DNA of 64,000 bases from Mytilus galloprovincialis (Eukaryota > Mollusca > Bivalvia > Mytilida > Mytilidae). Numbering within the stretch: position 1 is the stretch's first letter; every line of letters starts with the position of its first letter. Shown here in pieces: positions 24,011 to 37,071 of this stretch. The position numbers and the translations under genes were made by a program. The notes beneath the pieces are model-generated. The model searched no databases and had not been told where the DNA came from. It saw nothing but the letters and a program-made list of their open reading frames with translations. The stretch spans positions 75,571,497-75,635,496 of the forward strand of contig NC_134844.1 of the NCBI RefSeq assembly GCF_965363235.1, given 5' to 3'.

Positions 24011-24530
24011 ACAGTTTCACTTGCTAGCTCTATCTGTATTTCTAATTTGTACCCTCTTTTAATTATCTCATTGTAACATTTTTATTTTCGAAAGAAAATA
24101 AAAAGCATTTAAAATAATTTGTATAATATTCAAATATAGAGAAGAATTAAACATAAAAAATGCAACTTTTATTTTCTTCTGAAAATACCAATATCAATAT
24201 ACACAGTTTTTATGATTTGGTGATTGAAATGTATTGATGAGAATTAGACATACATATGCTTTATGCTTATATAATCTGCTTTAATTGCTAGTCACATTCA
24301 TGCTTTGATAACATATATATGTAAGCCGTGCAAGAATAAAAGTTATTTAAAATTTTACTATCATTCATCTGCTTAGCTTTTACTTCCTTGCAATATATTA
24401 ACAGACAAGACACACTTCAGCTAGTTGCACATGCTTTTTTAAATTCATTTAGCAAAATGTAGATGAAACCACTTATTTCTATTCAAATGAAAAGCATAAT
24501 TACATGACTTATACCATTGTTTTATTTCAG

Positions 24531-24876
24531 ATAACCTACTGGGACAGTACTATGCCAGAAAACACTGGAGAAGTCTACTGTTTAAAACTTGCGGAAATAT
24601 TAGAAGATGTAGATGACGGTACATTCAGTTTTAATGGTAAGGTTTCTTGTTATCACTTCTGTAAGTCAATGTTGATTTTAAGAGAAAATGTCATATGTTT
24701 GATCATGAACTTTCTATACTATTAGTATAGAAAGTCCCTGGTTTGATTAAAAGTTATTCTTAATCAAAAGCAGTATTTACATCCCTCAGATTTTGATCTC
24801 TTCTTTTTTGAATAGATTTGTAACATGAAAATGAACTAAATGTGATTTTATTTATTTCAGATAATAAACAGACCTA
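24531..24876 (+). CDS. Putative last two exons of an unrecognised gene
   Basis: A good acceptor (TTTTATTTCAG at 24520-24530) opens ITYWDSTMPENTGEVYCLKL, then AEILEDVDDGTFSFN, to 24636, where a GTAAGG donor follows in phase 1. A second acceptor (TTATTTATTTCAG) at 24860 joins in phase and gives DNKQT and a stop (24861-24876). The two exons together encode about 40 residues, acidic at the end. No upstream exon could be tied to it. The CTCF-like site and possible first-exon donor near 18.45 kb are the nearest candidates. Family not recognised. Confidence 0.4.
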
Positions 24877-25551
24877 AAATTTCAAGTTTTTATTATTTTA
24901 AAACAGTCTATAACAGTGTTTGGTAAGTAATACCGTTTGAGTTACCTCCCTTTATTTACAAAATTCATATAAATTAGCTGGAGTTACTTCCCATTGCATA
25001 ACAAAGTTGATCAACGGTTTTACTTTTGAGTCACTTTTAATCAGCAAATAGTATACACCAATGAAAATCAGTGTTATATTTAAGAAATATAAGGACTTAG
25101 CCAATTAAAAACCTGGTTTTATTAATCATTTGGGTAACTTTAAATTTTGATTGGAATACCTATGCCATTGGGACATGGGCCTCTGCCAGCCAGTTTTTTT
25201 TTTTTAAACCTGTTAATACATTATACTCATGGGATAGTTAGCATTTAGTTTATAGAATGAATACTCTAAGATAGATGTAGATTTACTAAGATTTGTGATT
25301 TCTTTTTTTATATTTTTTTTCTTCTTATTTTTGGAAGTGATGACTACTTGTTTCTTTAGATTTTTTTATCACTGGCTTGGACGAGGGATATTGTTACAAG
25401 GAAGGCTTTGGGTAACAATATTGTGGATGTAACCCAATCTTTGATGGGATGGGTCAATAAGGTTTTGTCATTTTAACCATATATGTTGTTTATAAATATG
25501 ATTTGTTGATTTCATTATATATGTTTTTCATTGTGTTGCTTCTTCGTCATT

Positions 25552-25832
25552 TAAGGTGATACCTAACACTACAGGGAGATAACTCTGTAAAGTTAGCTAA
25601 ACGTTTTAATTACGTTGTGTTGGAAAAGGAATATTAAGCTTCTCAATGATCAAAATTGGTGTTTTTCAAATTGCTATATAACCAGTGTAATTTTTCTGAC
25701 AAAACGGTTGGTTCAAAATTTTTTAAATTTTTATATTTTTATTAAAGTCTCAAAGTAAATACTTTGACAAAATTTTATGAAAATTAAACGAGCCAAATTA
25801 ATTTTAGTGAAAGTTTTGGGTACCACCTTAAA
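25552..25832. mobile_element. MITE of about 280 bp with TTTAAGGTG ends
   Basis: Left end TTTAAGGTGATACC (25552) and right end GGTACCACCTTAAA (to 25832) are inverted repeats with one mismatch. The interior is AT-rich and non-coding. Its ends match a small element I recall as common in mussels. Confidence 0.65.
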
Positions 25833-25849
25833 AAATAAATGACAGTTTT

Positions 25850-27090
25850 CAATTCTTAAAAATTAATGTGTGTGTCATTCTTTAGTCCCATCAAACAGAG
25901 CAAGCCTGTGTTGACAAAAAATCTTTTTAGGTAATAATAACATTTACATTAAAATGATTAAACATGTTATATTGCTTAAAACCTACGACGTGTATGACCT
26001 AAAAATTGAAAACATCACGTCCAATAATTTCATGCGTCCGAAGCACTTTTCTGGATTTAACTTCATCAAGAACGCTCAAAGCAAAACATTTGAAATCCGA
26101 GGGATGTATAAGTACCGAATTCGAAACAGTTGAAGCTATACGACAAACACACCTAAAACAAATAGCCAAATTCATCTAAGGTCAACTTTGCCTGGTAAAA
26201 TTCCATTTTCTTTTATGGCGGAGAAAAATAAACAGACGATCGGTCAATCAACAGGAAAAAATATCCAAAAGCGATCCTATGATGGGATAAGAGAGAGTCA
26301 AACGTTTCAATAGATACTACAACAAACATAAATATGTTTATGTTTGATATTAGATTAGACAGTCTCATTCGTTTAGGAATATTGACTTTTTATTTTTACC
26401 TTAACTGTTTAGAATATTGTAGTTACAATTGTGAGTGCTGAACCAAGGGTAATACAATGAACAATGCAGTTAGGATTCCGTAATGAGTTGTTACTATGTG
26501 ATACTTGACAACCTAAATTATATGTCTCATTTGTCTGTGTCTTGTGCTCCTTCATTTGTTTATATAAAAGATAAAAAAAAAATCCATTTACTAACCAGAT
26601 TTTGTATGAGCAAATAGTAAAGCATGAACTGTTTATACACTAGTACGAAAAAGGAATGATTTATGAGTTTTGAACATTGGTATTCTACTGTTGTCTGTAT
26701 TCAGTTCGCGATATGCGTGTTGAAAATGAGAAGTTATCAATAGGACAGTTGAAAGCATAACGTTAATAAAAGATTCTAGTTTGAAGATGCGTATTTTTGT
26801 CAACATCCAGGAAACTATTTAATTATTAACTAGACCTTTTCATTTCTTTGTAATCTTTAACATCAAGTTCACCTTGATTTATTATCTGCCCTCGCGTAAA
26901 TCTGAATTATTGAAATCATCTATACATTTCTCCTTTTATACTGTTTCATGACATGTACATGAAGAACACGAAGATTTATCGAGCACTAAATTTACAGTAA
27001 TGTTGTTGATATTCACCCCATATGAACCAAGTTTTAGATTAGTTTTATTGGTATACAAGAAATTGCTAGGTATTCCTAAACAGAAGATTA
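25850..27090. other. No gene recognised
   Basis: AT-rich DNA. A slightly GC-richer patch at 26000-26250 has no open frame with splice support. Nothing else stands out. Confidence 0.4.
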
Positions 27091-27099
27091 TACAGACAA

Positions 27100-27300
27100 A
27101 AGAAGAATAAAATTAAGAATGGAAATGGGGAATGTGTAAGAGACAACAACCCGACCATCGAGAAGACAACAGCATAAGGTCACCAACAGGTCTTCAATGC
27201 AGCGAGAAATTCCCTCACCCGGAGGTGTCCTTCAGCTGGCCCCTTAACAAATATATATACTAGTTCGGTGATAATGAACGCCATACTAAACTCCAAATGA
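27100..27300 (-). repeat. Family A retroelement 3'-tail fragment
   Basis: AGAATGGAAATGGGGAATGT, CACCAACAGGTCTTCAATGC and TCCTTCAGCTGGCCCCTTAA match the tail at 15200-15390. Same reverse orientation, no coding part. Confidence 0.7.
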
Positions 27301-27469
27301 TTAAGTATACTCAACAAGACAAATATTTTCATTTACTTGTGTATAATATGACGTATTGGTTTCAAAGTTGATGTTTTTTTTTCTGAAATTGTTTAATATT
27401 TTACAGCGATATAATACTTTAACTTTAATCATTCATGCCTTATTTTTATGAACTTTGCATTTACATTGG

Positions 27470-27880
27470 ATCATAGATCAAATTTAACCGTTCATTGTTT
27501 GTTAATTTATATTAGTACGTTTTTGATTGAGTTCAGCCATTCCAATTGATATTTTAAAGTGTACATATGTCTTTCTATGTTGTGATGTTTCAATATTGTT
27601 TCAGATAAGGGAGAAGGATTGGTACCATCAAAACATTTAATCCCGCTGCAATTGCTCTCCTAGGCCAGGAATCTGATGTTCAGTAGTTGTCGTTTGTTAT
27701 GTGGTTGATACGTGTTTCTCGTTTTTATTTTTTTTATATGTATTAGACCGTTGGCTCTCCCGTTTGAATGCTTTTACACTAGTCTCTTTTTTATCCTATA
27801 TATCTTATCAATCTATGTGAGCCAAGGCTCCGTGTTGAAGATCGTACTTTGACTTATAAGGCCACAACAATTTAATTCCT
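27470..27880 (+). repeat. R1-type repeat copy
   Basis: ATCATAGATCAAATTTAACC, TTTCTATGTTGTGATGTT, GTAGTTGTCGTTTGTTATGT, TAGACCGTTGGCTCTCCCG and CCGTGTTGAAGATCGTAC follow the family order. A partial copy of its front half recurs at 53640-53830. Confidence 0.6.
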
Positions 27881-28115
27881 TGTTCGACGGACCCGCTGAA
27901 CCTATTTTTTCAAAACCGATTTTTTTAATTTTTTTTTTATATTCCCGCTTTCCGCATCTGGAAATGTAATGTCCATTTCCCGCACCGTTTTTTTGTTGTT
28001 GTAAATATTATAAAAAGATATCAACATTTGTTTTTAAAATCACAGTCTAACCTGTATACAACGATTTTAAACCTATAAGTACCCCACCACACTGTATAAA
28101 TATCTGTGAGAGAAT

Positions 28116-28367
28116 TTGTTTCAGCATGAAACCAATTTATCCCGAGTGGGAGTGCTCCGATATAAATTTACAACAGCGGAAATACCTGTACAGAACAAAA
28201 CATTGGTTTCTTTTCCCCTTACTTATTTTCCCTATGAAAAAATGTTCGTTGTTAGAATAAAGTACAAAGAACTTCTGATGGATTTCCCTCCAACTGCAAT
28301 TATATTGTATGATGGCGAAACAAAACTATCCATAGCCGCTGCATGTTTATGCATCTGTTCTGATTGA
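28116..28367 (+). CDS. Weak candidate exon
   Basis: A TTTGTTTCAG acceptor (28116-28125) opens HETNLSRVGVLRYKFTTAEI, then PVQNKTLVSFPLTYFPYEKM, and stays open to a stop at 28365-28367. Composition is ordinary for protein and the frame does not overlap a recognised repeat, but I see no homology, no partner exon and no polyadenylation signal. It is immediately followed by an R1 fragment (28370-28480). May be a chance open frame. Confidence 0.2.
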   Translation: MFQHETNLSRVGVLRYKFTTAEIPVQNKTLVSFPLTYFPYEKMFVVRIKYKELLMDFPPTAIILYDGETKLSIAAACLCICSD

Positions 28368-28564
28368 TTCAGGGGCCTGTCGTTCAGCAGTTATCGTTTG
28401 TTGATGTGGTTCATTAGTATTTTCCCGTTTGGATATATAAATTAGATCGTTGGTTTTCCTGTTCAAATTGCTACACTAATAATTTTGGGGTCTCTTATAA
28501 CTTGGTGTTTGTTCTGGATCAAAGCACTTTGTAAAAGTAGTCCGTATTTTGACCAGTGTTTGTT

Positions 28565-28885
28565 ATTATCAGGTTGGGAGCAACCCTCCATCAGACAAGT
28601 TTCTCAAAAAGAGGAGAAATACATCATATTTTAAACAATTTTCTGAAAGAGGGCTCCACTTATTTTGAATAATTTTAAACTGTTAAACTAAATGTGTCCA
28701 GGAATATAACAAAATTCTTGGACATGTTTTGACCATTTAATACCAGATAGATATACAGTACTTTGGAAAAACATGAGCACTTTTGTACTAAAATGTGTTT
28801 TTTACCAAAAAATATATTATAACTTGTATTGACCCCCATAAAAGGAATATTTATAACATTAAGAAGTTGTTCCCAACCTGATAAT
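28565..28885. mobile_element. MITE of about 321 bp
   Basis: Ends are 20-bp inverted repeats, ATTATCAGGTTGGGAGCAAC and GTTGTTCCCAACCTGATAAT, one mismatch. No transposase. Confidence 0.65.
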
Positions 28886-29079
28886 GACTTGGATGGAGAA
28901 TTGTCTAATTGTCAGCCACACATACATGCACATAGACCAGATTTAATCATTCAATTATTTCTTGGTGAACAGGGAAAAATACTTCATAAATTAAAGAAAT
29001 GTCAAAGTACAAGTGATAAATCAAGGTTTAATATTGTAAAAACCTTCTATCTTATGTTTACAAAAAAGTTATAATCGCT

Positions 29080-30230
29080 CGCCTTCACTTTTCAAGCTTC
29101 GCTTCAAAACTTTGCAAACTAAATATTTTTCAATTGAAATGTTCAAATCGCTCGCTCGCCCAAATTTTGGGAGTCCAGAAATCCGTAGAACAAGAAATTA
29201 AATTGGTGTGGCCTAATGTTTTTTTTTTTTTTTTTCTTTTATAAATTGTACCTTCGATGAAGAGTTGTCGCATTGGCACTCATACCATTTTTAGGGCCCT
29301 TTATAGCTTGCTGTACGGTGTGAGCCACAGCTCCGTGTTGCAGAGCGTACCTTCACCTATAATGGTTTACTTTTATAGAATATTGAATAGACAGATGTCT
29401 AATTTTGCACTTATATCACATCTTATATCTATATGATAGTGAAATTTAACCACTTTGCAAGAGTTTTATTTTTTATTTTTTTATTACATGTACTTCATAA
29501 AGAAACCGGTAAGTAACTATGCACAATTGTAACTACTCGAATATTAACTCCCTGTTGAAATATAGTTCCACAAAATTAAAGAAATATGTTGTCGATCCAA
29601 AGTTTTGAATCTAGAATCTTATGATACCCGTTAAACAAGCTTTATTTAATGCGATGATATATTTGAACTTTCGCAAATGTAACATATGTCTACTGTAAAG
29701 CACAAACTAATCTTTTATTTTATTTGACATAAAAAATTGTGAAGAATTTAACTTAATATATGTATGTACATTTTCAGAAATTCTAATAATTCAGATGTGG
29801 TTGACACCGTTTGTTGCAAATAAACCTGATGATAATATTTTCGAATGACATCGTTTTCTATAGAAAAGATGGTGGTCTTTATACATGTGATAAAGATGTT
29901 ACGTCGATTTTTGTCTATTGGTAGCAAAATTCTAACATTTTTTTTATCAGAAAGCATACTTGCAGGAAATTATCATTTCTAATATGCATCTTGGAAGAAA
30001 CACAAAAGTGTCAAAAATTCGCTTGTTATTTTATGAACATTTGATTAAACAAAACAATCGGCTTATGAAATAGTGATTACAAATACCTAATCAACTACTC
30101 AGTTTCCGGACATAAGATAATAAAACTGTGCAAGTTACAGGTGTCAAGTGTGACCACACAGAATAAGCATGCAGGTCTATGATGTGGTTTTTTTTTATTC
30201 GTTATATAATTAACAGAGTCTTTTTTTACA
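29080..30230. other. Repeat debris, no gene recognised
   Basis: 29080-29215 is a decayed repeat (ATCGCTCGCC near each end). 29255-29365 is an R1 fragment (GTTGTCGCATTGGCACTCAT, GCTCCGTGTTGCAGAGCGTA). The rest is AT-rich without supported exons. Confidence 0.45.
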
Positions 30231-30274
30231 TGTGAGAAAGCAAAATTTTCAGAAAAATAACATTACTTTGATTT

Positions 30275-30280
30275 TTTATT
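30275..30280 (-). terminator. AATAAA polyadenylation signal of the secreted-protein gene
   Basis: Reverse-strand AATAAA about 180 bp beyond the stop codon. The duplicate locus keeps the same signal at the same distance (56787-56792). Confidence 0.6.
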
Positions 30281-30460
30281 AATTGATTTATATAAGCTCA
30301 AGCATCATTTGTAAAAAAAAATCAACTCATAAAAAAAATTATACATAAATTATTGACTACAATATCACACATAGAATTAACAACATACGTCAATTAAGGT
30401 TAAAATCGATTATGCTTCATCACAACAATTAAATCTCTGTCATAACTAAGATAGTAGTTC

Positions 30461-33400
30461 TCATTCATAATTCATCGCTTGGCAGTAACAGGCACTTGCT
30501 GTATTATGTTCTGGACAGCAAAGACAGGTCATGTACACTCTGTCACGAACATGAGATCTTGGACAGTCCAGTTCTAATTCCAGTTCTTCACTAATTCCAT
30601 TTCCCTCATTGCTAAGAGTTGGTCTGAAATTCAATAGAAGGCATTGTTTAGAAATGAATGAATAAACTCAACACTGCCATGCAAGGTATGAAAATAAGAA
30701 TCAAAGAGGTGTTATACAACATATATCTGACATCAATTACATATTTCGTTTTTTCAGGAATGGGGATCAAGTCGAATATATCTCAATCAACGTAATTCAC
30801 CGTTATTTAACATGTAACTGTATTTTCTACATTCCTTTGAAAAAAGAAATCACCATATTTGTTACTGAATTTTTTAAAATATTTTTCTAAGAAAAATTGG
30901 AAATATTTCATTTTCAGACAGAATTGAAACTTCTTAATGAGCAAAACTAATTTGATAGCCAAGGTTAACCATGAAAAACTGTTTGAATGAAAATGTATAT
31001 TTATTGTGAGAATTTTTCGGTTGCTGTATTTTTGGTACTGCTTATTCAAATAAAATGGAACATAATTTTTACATTTGGTGAATACAAACAGTTTACTAGT
31101 GCTTACTCGCAAACATATAACCAATCGCAACCTTGGGTGTTAGTATAGCCATATTTGATTGTAGGTTCAGCGCCATTTGCACAATCCATGGATACCAACT
31201 GACGTTTTTTCCGTTCTCCAGTGGTTGTATTGGTATTCTCTGAAAAAAGGATTCTCATAATGATATGACAAAATATATTAGTTACCGAATGCTGGGAAAA
31301 CACTGAAAATGTTAAAACATCATTAGATCGATTTAGAGAAGAAAAAATATCTAACACAAACACATACCAGACGTGGCAGGGAATTTGTACAATATTCACA
31401 ACAAGAAATCAATAAATTACATGTAGTTTCTAACCACTACTGTAACGCCAAAGCCAATAACCACTTATAAACATTTATGTAAATAAGACTTTTTTTAAAT
31501 GATACGATGAAAACAGCCCTGATATTACTAAAACGGCATGTGTCATACAGGTGACGTCGCTTTGTCATATACATCATGTGATCTACATTATTTTTCGGCT
31601 GGGTCCAATATTTCCAATACGGACTGGCAATGAATCCTGAATTACATGTAAATTCAGTCCAAAAACATATTGGTCCTATACTCAAATCATTGCCAGTTCG
31701 TATTGGAAATATTGGTCCTATATTCACATTATTGCCAGTCCGTATTGGAAATATTGACCCTATATTTACATCATTTCCAGTCCATATTGTAATATTGGCC
31801 CTATATTCACATTTGATGTATGTAATACAGCATTCAGAACAAATCTGTATTGAAAAAATGAAATTCACTGGCTGCTTCTGTATTGGCACTGGTATAGATT
31901 CTTGGTCAGTTGTATTGACTCTACGGGTCTCGAGGCCCATACAGCAAACCTTGAATCTATACCAGTGCCAATACAGAAACAGCCAGTGAATAGCACTATT
32001 ATATTAATTATTTGTAAGTTTTCAATGATATTTGTCTTACTGGTTTCGTGGTTGCTAATTTTTTTTGTACACTTAGGATATTATCTGCCATGGCTTTTAA
32101 ATCAAATTGTAATCCAGCACGAACAAAAATAACGATAAGAAGATTTCGGACAATGGTATGAAATACCATGATTTATAATTAACTTCGTTCGAATTTTGTG
32201 TTTCAACATATTTATTTTGTTGATAAGGACAGATATGTGCCAATTGTCGTAATTGCAATCCCGTCATCTTTTACTTGAATGAGACTCACAAATTAATACT
32301 TAGAATCAGAATTGTACTTTCGTTGGCAACATGACAGCTACAACATGTGGCACATGATCTACTTATCCATCTGTAGCACATAAGATCACTCCTGGTTACT
32401 AATAAGGTTCGTAAACCTCAATTTTAAGATATTTATATTGTGTTTTATTCACTGCTTTAGTCGTCTAGTCGTTTGTCAGTTGATTTGTTAACTCATGGGT
32501 TTGAACATGGGTTTTCTGTAGTTTACCTCTCTTACAGTTCAAATGCTTTCGTTTATCGAAATCACAATAAATCAATTTGCAAACATGAAAAAGCCAATAA
32601 ATATCAGGTTTACTAAACTTGGGGTGATGAACAGACACATATGTTACTTGAATAACTACAAATTCAGTTATTTTGTGACAATGACCATTTTGTTTATGTT
32701 TAATGCGGGGTTCACGCATTGCCGATTATTTCTCCCGTTTGAGATCAGACGGCTATAAGACACGAAAAGTGAAAAAGTCGGATTACTATCCTCAATTATA
32801 TGGAATGTCCAATCATTGTCTGAACGCAGTCGTTTAAGTTCGTAACAGATTCCTACGGGTCGGGAATGGTCCGGATGGTTCGGCGAAGCATCCCGACAGT
32901 TAGGTGCGTCCCGTAACATTCGTGGAAACTCCGATTTTGTCTAGTCGGATTGCAAGCGTGTCTATGTCGTTACAGATTCTGCTGTATCGGATCAAAATCC
33001 TAACAATTTTTAATGTTTTCTGAACGGTGTCCTGTGGAACAGGACTGATCTGGAGACATTTTTCATTGCTGTTTTTTTCTGCCGATTGAGTCCAGATTGC
33101 ATACAGATCTTGTCGATTGCGAACCGTCTTTGCCGAAACCGTTCCGGAAGAGTCCCGTTATTAATACGAAATTTTGTAAATGATACCCACGTCAGAGTCC
33201 CGACAATTACATAATGCAATACGACTGAGACCAGACAAATCCGTTTTCAATGCGATAGAGCGGACCGTGATAGGATTACATTCAGACAGTACCTGATCAT
33301 CCCGATGATGCCGACAGTTTTCGAACGGATAACTTTCGTCAGCGTCGGTTCACTGTCTGACACTGCCTAATCTTTGTCGGATTACATTCGGTAGAATCGG

Positions 33401-36400
33401 GAATGGTCCTTTCAATGTGTGACCCCAGCTTAAAGCCTTTCTTATATAGTTTCAAACAGTAAATTGACTTTTATCCCCGACTTCTAATTGACGATCAACT
33501 TTCCTCATCAGAGATATGATACTTACGTAAAATCTCTGAATTCTCTGGAATTAGGCCAACTTCATGTAGTTGAAACCCAAAACCTTCAACAAATTCTTTA
33601 GCACTTTTACTGCCAAGTAAATTTAAATCCAGTATGACCCCTTTCTTATACCAGTTTTTTAGAAATACTGATGTCGGTTCCTCTCCCGAAATCTGGTTGC
33701 CATTATATTTCTGTAATATTCGATGAATGAGTTCAGAAAATCAAAATTTTGGACAATTGTTTGGTATTTAAGAAAGCGAATTGTTTGCATAACATCTATA
33801 TTTGACCACTGAAATGTTTATTTATGAAATACTTTTTACTCTTTACTATTGATACTCAAACTCATAATCGGTAACAGTTATGAATGTCTGCTATTCATTT
33901 TTATCGTTCAGATTGTGTGGTTTTCTTGCATCATTTGATAGACAAAACATTAAAAAAGTCCTTTAAAATATAAACCATATTGATAATTGTGATAAACAAT
34001 CATACATTTTGTACAATAAGATCTTTAATCCGTTATTCTGTTACTAGTTTGTTGTCTGCTCTTTGGTCGAGTTGTTGTCTCTTTGACACATTCCCCATTT
34101 CCATTCCCAATTTAATTTATTCTTTGAAATTGAGAAATGATGATTATCAATGCAATTTAATCACATGATTATTGATTGCATTAATTCGTTTTTTTGTGCA
34201 ATAAGTAATTTATTCACATTACAACATTGCTACTTCTACGTTAAATGCAGGTAAAATATGCATTTAAAGGTTAGATTTTTTTATTTCGGAAAGACGTAAA
34301 GTAAAACGCTATTTAATATATATCATGTTGATAATCTTTGATATATTATAATAGAAAATTGAAGTAAAACCCTTACGTCCCTTCTTTTAAACATTTTTCT
34401 GTTGTTTCTTTTTGTTTTGCAGGTGGCAGTTCTTCTAGTTCTGCAGATTCATTTAGTTTAAAACTAATGAAATAATTTTTACACTTCGTCCTGTTAAATG
34501 ACCAATTGAGAATTCGTGCCATGAATACATGGTACACAGTAGATAACTGACATCAACTATGTGTTATTATTCATTAGTTAACAAATACAATATACGTTCG
34601 ATGCTTAGGTTACATTACAAAAATAAATGTATGCTATGTGACGTACAGCTCTATTGATACTACATTTTAATGATATTTTGTACGATATCAGAAAGGTGTA
34701 AATTGAAATGATAGTCATCATCTTTTCATTATTTTCCTAAACTATAATGACTTTTTTTTTTAGATAATGTTTTTATTTGTTAATTTTTTAGACCTATTTA
34801 TCAAAGCGGTAATACCATTTGGAAAGAATAACAACAACATTTGACGTAATTGCGTTGCAATAAAAAAAAAACAGACGAACAGTAGCATACAGTTCATGTT
34901 TTATTATATGGATCTACTTTTCATTTTCAAACACAGAAAATATTTGAAGATTTATCATGACTTCAGTAGATTTACATTTATGAAAATATTTCAAAATAAT
35001 GATGAATCATGCTCATTTTAATATGATAATTCAGAATCAAAGGTTCTCCAATTTGTAATAATCAATTTTTGGCCGACTTAAGTAAGGCTATCGAATAATC
35101 ATACGTACATATCCCTTTACTAAGCTCTCTGTTGTTTCTGTGGCATCTTTGTACACGGTTCGGTCTAGATAAGTCTTATAACATTCCAACTTTGACGGAT
35201 AACAGGATACTTCAATATTCTGCATTTAAAAATACATTACTCATGAAAATACCACCCAAATTACCATTAAGTTATACAATATATACAAGATTTGAAACAA
35301 ATGGATACTGAATTACATGTAGGATTTAGATATAGCATTATCACTGAAGACTGTTTTAAGTACTTTGAATAACATGACAAAATGTATGTTTGGAAATTAC
35401 AATGTCAATTACGAGTCCCAATATATGATTAGGCTTATCTCTGGACTTCAATGTAAGCATTGAGAAGTTTCAACAAATACCGTCTTCATGCTACATAGAA
35501 TTATTATAATAAAGCAACTTATTTCGTTGGTATAACAGTTTTGAACCGAAACAGTGATTTTTGTGAAAAATTGTTCAACTACTAAATAGGGTAACACGTA
35601 AGTTTTAGTGTTAAAGTGAATTTTCAGTTTAAACGACCGATTAGATTATTCAGTGATATCCTGACACATGATTCGCCAATAATTTTTAAAAGATCCTTTC
35701 TGTAGATTTGATTTCTCTTTGTAAATAAAAAGAAAACAACTGAATTGTCTACAAGACACATAAACAGTATCGAATTAAATACAGGCAAACTGGTCGAACA
35801 ATATGGACAATGAGGGTCGGTTGAAAACAAAACTTTACGACAAAAGAGATGATTTCAGCTTTCCAATTGTGAACTTTCCATTTCTAAGTAGCAACATTCC
35901 AGCAGCACCTGCATACGGGGTATATATCTCCCAATTGATACGATATTCCCGTGCTTGCATTTCCTATCATGATTTTCTTGAAAGAGGGTTGCTGCTCACA
36001 AGGAAGCCATTAAACCAATAGTTCCAAATGGTGAAGTTGAAATCATCCCTTCGTAAATTTTACGGACGCCATCACGAGTTGGTTGACCGTTATGGAATAA
36101 CCGTTTCACAAATGATATCGGATATGTTCCTTACGTCGTAACTACAATCCCTTTCCCTTTCATGAATGTGACCTACCGAATTAGATTATTTACCGGATTT
36201 GTTATCACATAAGCAAAACGACGGGTGCCACATGTGGAGCAATATCTGCTTACCCTCCCAAAGCACCTGAGATCACCACTAGTTTTTTGGTGGGGTTCGT
36301 GTTAGTTTTCTATGTTGTGTCGTGTGTGCTGTTGTTTGTTTGTCTTTTTCATTTTTAGCCATGGCGTTGTCAGTTTGTTTTAGATTTATGAGTTTGACTG

Positions 36401-36998
36401 TCCCTTTGGTATCTTTCGTCCCTCTCTTATATATATATTTATCTTTGGAAAACACTTGACACTTAATTGATGTTCACACTTTTTGGCTCATTTAAGATAA
36501 AATTGTTTGTTTAAGATTAATTTAAGATTAAAATGTAGTTAATGCAGTATATAAGTCTTCCCAAAGTCTTATTATAAAAAAAAATATCCGGATGTTTAAA
36601 AGACATTTCCTTGATTCAACTTTCATTTACCTATAGCAACATATGTTTAATATATATATTGAATATTTGAGAGCCAAATTTAAATGCTTTGCTTCAATCT
36701 ATTTATAAAAGATAGAATATAAAAACAACTCATTGGTCCTGGTCATAAATTATATCTATATGACCCGATAAACAGTTTCTTATTAAAAAAAACTTACATG
36801 CTTAAAATCTTGCACTTTGTACATTTCATCAAGGTCATTGTGTGCCGGAGTGTGGTAGTAAATAATGTCATTTATGATATCTGTATCGATGCTTTGGTCA
36901 AACAGTGCGCCTTTTTCTGCTACGTGGAGATCAAAAGTCTGGAAAGAGTTATGAAAAATTATCACAGTTTTTTACAAAGAGAAAAAAAATCTACTGTG

Positions 36999-37071
<73 letters not shown>

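Noticed and set aside
28116-28367. Confident gene call for the open frame here
   Set aside because: Kept only as a weak exon candidate, since no second exon, homology or polyadenylation signal was found.
31437-31989. Overlapping 167- and 119-residue frames on opposite strands
   Set aside because: Both are produced by the 42-bp minisatellite and the following hairpin inside an intron.
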